Source: an uncultured Candidatus Melainabacteria bacterium
GTDB taxonomy: Bacteria > Cyanobacteriota > Vampirovibrionia > Gastranaerophilales > Gastranaerophilaceae
Assembly: GCA_934693215.1 (NCBI GenBank)
Contig: CAKUVB010000059.1
Location: 1 to 9,371, forward strand
Direction of reading: 5' to 3'
DNA length: 9,371 bases
Below the pieces are notes generated by a model. It was not told the DNA's origin. It searched no databases and saw nothing but the letters and a program-made list of their open reading frames with translations. Position numbers and translations under genes: made by a program. Positions 1-5,078 of the stretch are shown piece by piece; the stretch's first letter is position 1; each line of letters starts with the position of its first letter.

Positions 1-16
1 TTTTTACTACTGCGTT

Positions 17-1069
17 ATGCTAACGATTAATAATTTTGTACCCAAAATAAATATACCAAACATTGCACAACCTAACTATCGTCAGTCTGTGCAATTTGAC
101 AGAAATCGTTATCCAAATTTAGCTCCGTTGAAATATGATACTGTATCTTTTGGACAAACAGAAAAAGCTGCAGGTGATGAACGATTTGGGATATCAACTA
201 AAGAAGCTGAAAAAATACATAATGATGCTAATGAATCTGGTAAATATTTAAAATTTCAATTGAATAAAATATTCAAAGATATGATAATTAGCGATGAAAA
301 TCCAAATGGCATAATGTATGAACCTGTATGTAGAATAAAATCACCAAAATCAATACGAGAAAAATCTGCTACAAGGAGATGGATAAATCCTGAAGAAGTA
401 AAATCTCACATGACAGATATTGTTGGTGCAAGAATAATTTTAACAAATTCTTCGATAGAAAATGTAGATAAAGTTATTGATAGAATTACAAAAGCTGAGC
501 AAAATAATGATTTACAAATTATAGAAATAGAAAATTATAGACCAGAGCCTGAAATTGATGAAGATGGAAATATTACACATTCTTATGCCTATTCATCACC
601 TAATGCATTAAGGAAACTTAAAGCAGAAATTGATAAAAAAGGTACAATGATTTCTAAGCGAGATGAAGATATTCCAAGTGGATATATGGCAATACATTTG
701 TTAACAAAACTTCCAAATGGATTTACCGGTGAAATTCAGATTATGGGTTCTGATGTTGCAGAGTTAAAAGAAATTGAAGATTTATGCTATAAGATAAAAA
801 GTGGTAAATCGGTTGATAAAAAATTTGCAAGTGTAGAAAAGAACTTACAACCATTAAAGAATAGTGATGATACTATTTTAAGACGAGAATTCAATAACTA
901 TACTCGTAATGCATATAAATATCAAAGAGATAAAGAACCATTACCTGCAGGCGAAAATATTCATAGACCATTTTTAGCAATTCCTGATTATTTACCTTCA
1001 AAACTTGATTTTAATAACATTTATGATGAAGTAGTAAAATGTGAAAAAAATGGTAATATTGAAGAATAA
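17..1069 (+). CDS. Stand-alone RelA/SpoT-domain protein, possible small alarmone synthetase
   Basis: A 350-residue protein with a RelA/SpoT nucleotidyltransferase (ppGpp synthetase-type) domain at about residues 100-265. Visible hallmarks are R106-x-K108 with K111-S112-I-x-x-K116, the DIVGARI segment (D134, the position of the Mg-binding Asp in Rel enzymes), GYMAIH at 222-227 (Tyr223 where Rel stacks guanine, plus His226) and EIQI at 238-241 with the catalytic-type Glu239. There is no HD hydrolase, TGS or ACT domain, so it is not a long RSH enzyme. Oddities: the usual EIQIRT continues here as EIQIMGSD. The stretch between DIVGARI and GYMAIH is about 80 residues, much longer than in typical small alarmone synthetases. 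A polar 45-residue N-terminal tail ends in DTVSFG and lacks a signal peptide. No clear Shine-Dalgarno is visible in the 16 bases before the ATG, so the start is provisional. Likely role by family: GTP/GDP pyrophosphorylation from ATP. A tRNA-modifying toxSAS is an alternative, but no antitoxin partner is seen. Confidence 0.75.
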   Translation: MLTINNFVPKINIPNIAQPNYRQSVQFDRNRYPNLAPLKYDTVSFGQTEKAAGDERFGISTKEAEKIHNDANESGKYLKFQLNKIFKDMIISDENPNGIMYEPVCRIKSPKSIREKSATRRWINPEEVKSHMTDIVGARIILTNSSIENVDKVIDRITKAEQNNDLQIIEIENYRPEPEIDEDGNITHSYAYSSPNALRKLKAEIDKKGTMISKRDEDIPSGYMAIHLLTKLPNGFTGEIQIMGSDVAELKEIEDLCYKIKSGKSVDKKFASVEKNLQPLKNSDDTILRREFNNYTRNAYKYQRDKEPLPAGENIHRPFLAIPDYLPSKLDFNNIYDEVVKCEKNGNIEE

Positions 1070-1075
1070 ATAAAG

Positions 1076-1104
1076 GTGACATCTTTGTTCGTTTTAGGTA
1101 CAAT
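1076..1104 (+). promoter_or_regulatory. Sigma-70-type promoter for the PC4-priA unit
   Basis: The -35 hexamer GTGACA (1076-1081) matches five of six bases of TTGACA, and the -10 hexamer TACAAT (1099-1104) matches five of six bases of TATAAT. They are separated by exactly 17 bases. Transcription would start near 1111, giving a leader of about 24 bases that contains the AGAAAGGA ribosome-binding site (1121-1128) of the next gene. It lies just after the stop codon of the upstream gene, and no terminator is visible between them, so some read-through is also possible. Confidence 0.6.
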
Positions 1105-1115
1105 TTAATTTGTAC
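1098..1115. repeat. Inverted repeat overlapping the -10 box, possible operator
   Basis: GTACAA (1098-1103) and TTGTAC (1110-1115) are perfect inverted copies separated by the six bases TTTAAT. The left arm covers nearly all of the proposed -10 hexamer and the right arm spans the expected transcription start, which is a typical position for a repressor site. The stem is too short and AT-rich to act as a terminator. It may also be chance in such AT-rich DNA. No regulator for it is encoded in this window. Confidence 0.35.
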
Positions 1116-1134
1116 AGTTAAGAAAGGAAATATT

Positions 1135-1371
1135 ATGGCGAAAGAAGAAAAAGAGCTTGCTATTATTGAGAGAAGTGATACGGAACATTTAAAAATTTCT
1201 ATTAGCGAATTTAATGGTAAAAGCTATCTCAATATGAGAATATTTTTTACAACTGATGGTGGAGAAACTTGGATACCTACAAAGAAAGGTGTTACTTTTA
1301 CTCCTGACCAAATTGAAACTCTTAGAGATGCAGTTGATGAAGCTATGAAAGAGTTTATGGCAGAAGAATAA
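1135..1371 (+). CDS. PC4/YdbC-type single-stranded DNA-binding protein
   Basis: A 78-residue protein resembling the bacterial members of the transcriptional coactivator p15/PC4 family (YdbC type), which form dimers that bind single-stranded DNA. The family signature covers nearly the whole chain: a beta-rich part from ISISEFNGKSYLNMRIFF (residues 21-38), a turn with DGGETWIPTKKGVTF (41-55), and a C-terminal helix TPDQIETLRDAVDEAMKEF (56-74) that would serve in dimerisation. The start is supported by AGAAAGGA six bases upstream of the ATG. The stop codon overlaps the priA start in TAATG, so the two are probably co-transcribed and translationally coupled. The role is inferred as help at single-stranded DNA during replication restart, repair or transcription. 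It could act independently of PriA. Confidence 0.82.
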   Translation: MAKEEKELAIIERSDTEHLKISISEFNGKSYLNMRIFFTTDGGETWIPTKKGVTFTPDQIETLRDAVDEAMKEFMAEE

Positions 1372-3569
1372 TGAATTACGCACTTGTCCTAGTAAATATT
1401 AAAGGATTAGGTGTTAAGACTTTTAGTTATTTAATACCCGATGATATAAAAGACAAGATAAAAATCGGTCAAGCAGTATTAGTTCCGTTTGGACGTCAAG
1501 GTCTTGTTAATGCTTTTGTTGTCGGGTTTTCTGATTATTTAGATGCAAGTATTAAAGCTAAAAAAATCAACAGAATACTTGATGAAACACCTCTTTTTTC
1601 ATTAAAATATTTAAAGCTACTTGAATGGGTTGCTAATTATTACTGTTGCGATTTCGTAACAGTTTTAAACATGGCAATACCTATGAAATTAATAGATAAG
1701 AATGCAAAAACAGAATTTTCGGTAGAATATGTAAAATCAGAAGGTGCGACAAAAAGACAGTTAGAAATTTTAGATAAACTTAAAATAACCGGCAAATTCC
1801 CATTGATAGATTTTGAACGAGTTGCAAAAACAACACGTACGACTATGAAAAAGTTGGAAACTCTTGGTTGTGTAAAAATAACAACAGATGAGATATATAG
1901 AAATCCTCTTTCTATATTTTCTGAAATAAAACAAGAACCATTATCAAATCTTTCAGAAGTCCAAGAGGAAGCATATCAGAATATTAAATCAAAATTAAAA
2001 TCTCAAAAACCTATTTTGCTACATGGAGTTACGGCATCAGGCAAAACTGAGGTTTATTTTAAACTTATAGATGATGTAATAAGACAAGGTAAGAATGTTT
2101 TATTCTTAGCACCAGAAATAGCTCTTGCTTCTCAGTTAACAAAACGATTAGCACGCAAATTTGGTGTTAAAGATGTCGCAATTTGGCATAGTAGTATTTC
2201 TGATGGTGAAAAGTATGATGTATGGAAGAGATTATACAATAATGAAATAAAAATATTAGCAGGAGCTCGTTCTGCAGTATTTGCACCATTACAAAATATT
2301 GGATTGATTATTATAGACGAAGAACATGAATCAGCTTATAAACAATCAAATCCTGCACCAAGATATGATGCTAGAACTATTGCCAAAAAACTTTCGCAAT
2401 ATTATCAAGCACCACTAATTCTAGGTTCTGCAACTCCTGATATTTCAAATTATTATTATGCAACAAATAATAATAATTTGTTCCAAATGCTAAAACGTTA
2501 TAATAATGCACCTATGGCAAAAATAAAAGTTATTAATATGCAAGAATACGGTCGTGCTGCTTACAAATCTGTAATATCTAAGCCTTTACAAGCCGAAATC
2601 ACAGAAACATTAAATAATAACAAACAAGTTATTTTATTGATTAATAGACGTGGTTTTTCTACTTATTCTCAATGTAAAGCATGCGGGCATGTTATCGAAT
2701 GTCCTAATTGTGCAATACCTATGATATGGCATGCTTCAGATAAAAAATTAAAATGTCATTACTGCGGGCAAGAATCATCTTTCCCTGATGAATGTCCAAA
2801 CTGTGGCTCTGATGCTATAAAAAATTCAGGTATGGGTACTCAAAAAATAGAAATGCTTATTAAAGAACTTTATCCTGATGCCAATATAGAAAGAATTGAT
2901 AGTGATATCTTAACAAGAAAAAATGCACATATTGAAGTTTTAAATAGGTTTCAAAAGGGCGAAATTGATATTTTGGTTGGAACTCAAATGATTGCTAAAG
3001 GGTTAGATAATCCTAATGTAACACTTGTAGGAGTTATTAGTGCTGATGCAAGTTTTAATCTGCCTGATTTTAGAGCAGCAGAAAGAGGATTCCAGCTACT
3101 TACACAGGTTGCAGGGCGTGCCGGTAGAGGTGAATATAAAGGTGATGTTATATTTCAAACCTACAATCCTGATTTTTATGCTTTAGAAAGTGCAAAAGAA
3201 CAGAATTATGAAAAGTTTTATAATACAGAGATAGCTGCGAGGGAAGAATTTGATTATCCTCCGTTTAGTCAGATAATACGAGTTATTTTCTCTTGTGAAA
3301 ATAATTTTAGAGCTGAAAAATCTGCGATGGAAATTGCAATGAGGCTGAATACAATGACAGATAAATTTGGTTTTTCTGAGTATTTGTCGGTATTAGGGCC
3401 TTCTCCTTGTGTTATAGAAAGATTAAATGGTTTATATAGATTCCAAATTATTATAAAAAATAAATTACATGAAAAAGGTCATTCATTTGTTTCTAAATTC
3501 TTTGATAAGATAACAATGCCAAAAGATATTAGACTTGCTATTGATGTTGACCCTATTGATATATTATAA
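1371..3569 (+). CDS. priA: Primosomal protein N', replication restart helicase PriA
   Basis: A 732-residue superfamily 2 DNA helicase of normal PriA length. PriA recognises stalled forks and D-loops and reloads the replisome. The N-terminal 3'-end-binding region (about 1-100) and a winged-helix-like region (about 115-180) precede the helicase core. Visible motifs are Walker A GVTASGKT (219-226, Lys225), DEEH (316-319), SAT (353-355), GTQM (537-540) and QVAGRAGR (579-586). Eight cysteines (435, 438, 444, 447, 462, 465, 475, 478) form the two CxxC-pair zinc modules typical of PriA, so the helicase and primosome-assembly parts look intact. Walker A has Ala222 where Gly is common, a conservative change. 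The start codon overlaps the upstream PC4-type stop (TAATG); no separate ribosome-binding site is needed if translation is coupled. The gene ends inside the left arm of the convergent terminator. Confidence 0.97.
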   Translation: MNYALVLVNIKGLGVKTFSYLIPDDIKDKIKIGQAVLVPFGRQGLVNAFVVGFSDYLDASIKAKKINRILDETPLFSLKYLKLLEWVANYYCCDFVTVLNMAIPMKLIDKNAKTEFSVEYVKSEGATKRQLEILDKLKITGKFPLIDFERVAKTTRTTMKKLETLGCVKITTDEIYRNPLSIFSEIKQEPLSNLSEVQEEAYQNIKSKLKSQKPILLHGVTASGKTEVYFKLIDDVIRQGKNVLFLAPEIALASQLTKRLARKFGVKDVAIWHSSISDGEKYDVWKRLYNNEIKILAGARSAVFAPLQNIGLIIIDEEHESAYKQSNPAPRYDARTIAKKLSQYYQAPLILGSATPDISNYYYATNNNNLFQMLKRYNNAPMAKIKVINMQEYGRAAYKSVISKPLQAEITETLNNNKQVILLINRRGFSTYSQCKACGHVIECPNCAIPMIWHASDKKLKCHYCGQESSFPDECPNCGSDAIKNSGMGTQKIEMLIKELYPDANIERIDSDILTRKNAHIEVLNRFQKGEIDILVGTQMIAKGLDNPNVTLVGVISADASFNLPDFRAAERGFQLLTQVAGRAGRGEYKGDVIFQTYNPDFYALESAKEQNYEKFYNTEIAAREEFDYPPFSQIIRVIFSCENNFRAEKSAMEIAMRLNTMTDKFGFSEYLSVLGPSPCVIERLNGLYRFQIIIKNKLHEKGHSFVSKFFDKITMPKDIRLAIDVDPIDIL

Positions 3570-3602
3570 AAACGAGCCTTGATGCTTTCAAGACCCGTTT
3601 TT
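3568..3602 (-). terminator. Convergent hairpin terminator, best on the minus strand
   Basis: A ten-base-pair stem (3573-3582 with 3588-3597) and a five-base loop are flanked by A5 on the left and T5 on the right, so a U-tract follows the hairpin in both directions. In the minus-strand RNA all ten positions pair (CGGGUCUUGA with UCAAGGCUCG, two of them G-U wobbles). In the plus-strand RNA the same two positions become A-C mismatches. It therefore ends the Spy-like gene's transcript well and the priA transcript less well. The left A-tract overlaps the priA stop codon. Confidence 0.8.
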
Positions 3603-3620
3603 GTATATTCTTTAAAATAA

Positions 3621-4130
3621 TTAATCCATTGGTGGTGGGCAAGGACGACAACCTGGTTTGTGGTTCTTTTGAAAATCTCGTCTTGATTCCATTTTAATTT
3701 TATCTAAAGTTTTCTTTTGTTTTGCGGTAAGAATAGATTCAAAATCCTTCATGTTTTTAACTTGGATTTCGTGGATTTGACGTTTTAAAGAGCTGATTTC
3801 ATCATTAAGCTTGTCAATCATTTCAATCTGTTCTTTTTTATTAATTGTACTTGTTATTAATGCACGTTTTTGTTCTTGTTTAGATTTTAGCTTTTCAAAC
3901 AAAGGTTTAATTTGTTTATGAGCAGCTATTCTTAACTCTCTTGCTTTAATTTTTTGAGCATCTGTAAGTTTTAATTTTTTATCTAAATCCATTTTGGGAG
4001 GTGCAGGTTTATGCATTCCTGGAGGTGGTGGAGGACAATCTCCTGGAGGTGGTCCCATAGGTGGCTCTCCTGCACAAGCGATAGAAGCTGTAAGCATCAT
4101 TAAACTTGCTGTTAATAATAATTTTTTCAT
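3621..4130 (-). CDS. Secreted Spy/CpxP-like proline-rich periplasmic protein
   Basis: A 169-residue exported protein. Residues 1-20 form a signal peptide (MKKLLLTASLMMLTASIACA) with a likely signal peptidase I site after ACA. The Cys at 19 only poorly fits a lipobox, so a lipoprotein is less likely. A proline/glycine-rich linker (21-46) is followed by a charged, helical, coiled-coil-like body (50-150) bearing two LTxxQ motifs, LTDAQ (55-59) and LTAKQ (134-138). These motifs mark the Spy/CpxP/ZraP/CnrX group of periplasmic chaperones and metal or stress sensors. C32 and H40 lie before the helical body, and H157, C161 and C164 in a second proline-rich tail after it, suggesting metal binding or a disulfide between the ends. 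It is the last gene after the ECF sigma gene (32-base gap) and has its own AAAGGA ribosome-binding site (4144-4139). It is probably a target or sensor of that sigma system. Confidence 0.78.
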   Translation of the reverse strand: MKKLLLTASLMMLTASIACAGEPPMGPPPGDCPPPPPGMHKPAPPKMDLDKKLKLTDAQKIKARELRIAAHKQIKPLFEKLKSKQEQKRALITSTINKKEQIEMIDKLNDEISSLKRQIHEIQVKNMKDFESILTAKQKKTLDKIKMESRRDFQKNHKPGCRPCPPPMD

Positions 4131-4162
4131 ACTTATTATCCTTTCTTTTGTGTTATCGAGGT

Positions 4163-4660
4163 TTATAACAAATCTGATAACTCCTCTGCTAGTATTTGTT
4201 TGGCATTATATAATCTAGATTTTACAGTACCGATTGGAATATCTAATTTTTTTGAAATTTTATCATAAGATAAACCATTTATTTCATACATAATGATAAT
4301 TTCTTTAAATTTGGGTTTTAAACTGTTTATTGCATTAATAATTCGTTTCTTTCTAAATTTGTTTATTGTTTTTTGTTCAGGATTCTCCTTTTTATCTTTT
4401 AATTTGTTTAGAGTTTCATTATCAGAAGATGAATTAACGTCAATTTTGTATTTTGTAGATTTTATATAATCTTTTGATAAATTTTTGGCAATAGTACAAA
4501 TCCAGCTTTTAAAACTTCCGCATTCTGTATATTTATCGGAGTTTTTCCAAGCTTTAATATATACTTCTTGCTCTATATCTTCATTGCTCTCTTTCGTTAT
4601 AAGTTTTATGATATTTTTTACGTATTCTTTATTAGTGTTAATAATTTGTTTAAAGTCCAT
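4163..4660 (-). CDS. ECF-type RNA polymerase sigma factor
   Basis: A 165-residue two-domain sigma factor of the extracytoplasmic function class. Region 2 spans about residues 11-70: the core-binding helix DIEQEVYIKAWKN is at 28-40, and FKSWICTIAKNLSKDYIK at 50-67 is the part that contacts -10 DNA. A charged, low-complexity linker (about 71-100) leads to region 4 (about 105-160), whose helix-turn-helix SYDKISKKLDIPIGTVKSRL (131-150) would read the -35 element. There is no region 1.1 or 3, as expected for ECF factors. It starts two bases after the anti-sigma stop codon with only a weak CAGG upstream, so its translation is probably coupled to the anti-sigma gene, which would keep the two proteins in balance. 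The exact ECF group cannot be assigned by eye. Confidence 0.93.
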   Translation of the reverse strand: MDFKQIINTNKEYVKNIIKLITKESNEDIEQEVYIKAWKNSDKYTECGSFKSWICTIAKNLSKDYIKSTKYKIDVNSSSDNETLNKLKDKKENPEQKTINKFRKKRIINAINSLKPKFKEIIIMYEINGLSYDKISKKLDIPIGTVKSRLYNAKQILAEELSDLL

Positions 4661-4662
4661 TC

Positions 4663-5001
4663 TTAATCAACCTGTATGAGTCCATAATCATCTGTGGGCA
4701 ATCCTAATTCTTCTATTGTTAGTGGAGAACCATATTTTATTGTATCTAAGAATCCATATTGCAAGTCTAACATCTGAATACTTACACCACCTATGACAAA
4801 TAAAAACAATGCACAAGCGATTTTTAATCCAACATTTGCAGGCTTCTTAAACTCAGGTTTGACTTCATTTATTAAATTTGAAACTCGATTCATTTTTTCA
4901 TATTCTTTTCGACATTCAGGACAGTTTAAAATATGTTCTTTTAATGTCTTTTCATCGGAAAAAATAAACAGAGATTCAAATTTGTTACATTTATGATTCA
5001 T
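4663..5001 (-). CDS. Membrane-anchored zinc-finger anti-sigma factor
   Basis: A 112-residue protein with the layout of ZAS-type (zf-HC2) anti-sigma factors. A cytoplasmic N-terminal domain carries the HxxxCxxC signature (H23, C27, C30), with H3 or C5 as candidate fourth zinc ligands. A single transmembrane helix lies at about residues 58-78 (from GLKIACALFLFVIGG onward), followed by a short external tail of about 34 residues. By family knowledge it holds the ECF sigma factor encoded just downstream until an envelope signal releases it. The start is supported by AGAGG (5013-5009) seven bases before the ATG. It is the first gene of the anti-sigma, sigma, Spy-like unit; having the anti-sigma first is the reverse of the commonest sigma/anti-sigma order. 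The short outer domain leaves little room for a sensor, so a separate protein such as the Spy-like one may sense the signal. Confidence 0.85.
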   Translation of the reverse strand: MNHKCNKFESLFIFSDEKTLKEHILNCPECRKEYEKMNRVSNLINEVKPEFKKPANVGLKIACALFLFVIGGVSIQMLDLQYGFLDTIKYGSPLTIEELGLPTDDYGLIQVD

Positions 5002-5024
5002 TTTATTACCTCTTCTGTTTATAT

Positions 5025-5049
5025 AACGATAATAAATTAAAAATGTTCA
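5025..5049 (-). promoter_or_regulatory. ECF-type promoter upstream of the anti-sigma/sigma unit
   Basis: Read on the minus strand, TGAAC (5049-5045) and CGTT (5028-5025) are separated by exactly 16 bases. This matches the general ECF pattern of an AAC-containing -35 and a CGT-type -10. Transcription would start near 5017, giving a leader of about 16 bases with the ribosome-binding site close to its 5' end. This suggests the sigma factor drives its own operon. An overlapping housekeeping reading is possible (TGAACA with TATAT/TATAAA-like DNA downstream), but its spacing or hexamer match is worse. The -35 lies inside a small palindrome (AAAAATG, two bases, CATTTTT at 5039-5054). Confidence 0.5.
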
Positions 5050-5078
5050 TTTTTTGTTTATGGGATATTAATAAAAGT

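Noticed and set aside
17..1134. RelA/SpoT protein as the toxin of a toxin-antitoxin pair.
   Set aside because: The downstream neighbour is a PC4-type DNA-binding protein with its own promoter and coupled to priA, not an antitoxin; upstream sequence is outside the window, so this stays open but unsupported.
1189..1383. A minus-strand open frame across the PC4-type gene.
   Set aside because: It is antisense to a clearly conserved protein and lacks recognisable sequence or a start signal.
3994..4218. A 74-codon plus-strand open frame rich in Gly and Pro.
   Set aside because: It is the antisense of the proline-rich start and signal peptide of the Spy-like gene; no ribosome-binding site and no family resemblance.
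5039..5054. Perfect palindrome AAAAATG-NN-CATTTTT as a terminator after the SNF2 gene.
   Set aside because: The stem has a single G-C pair and a two-base loop, too weak to terminate; it more likely reflects the AT-rich promoter region containing the -35.
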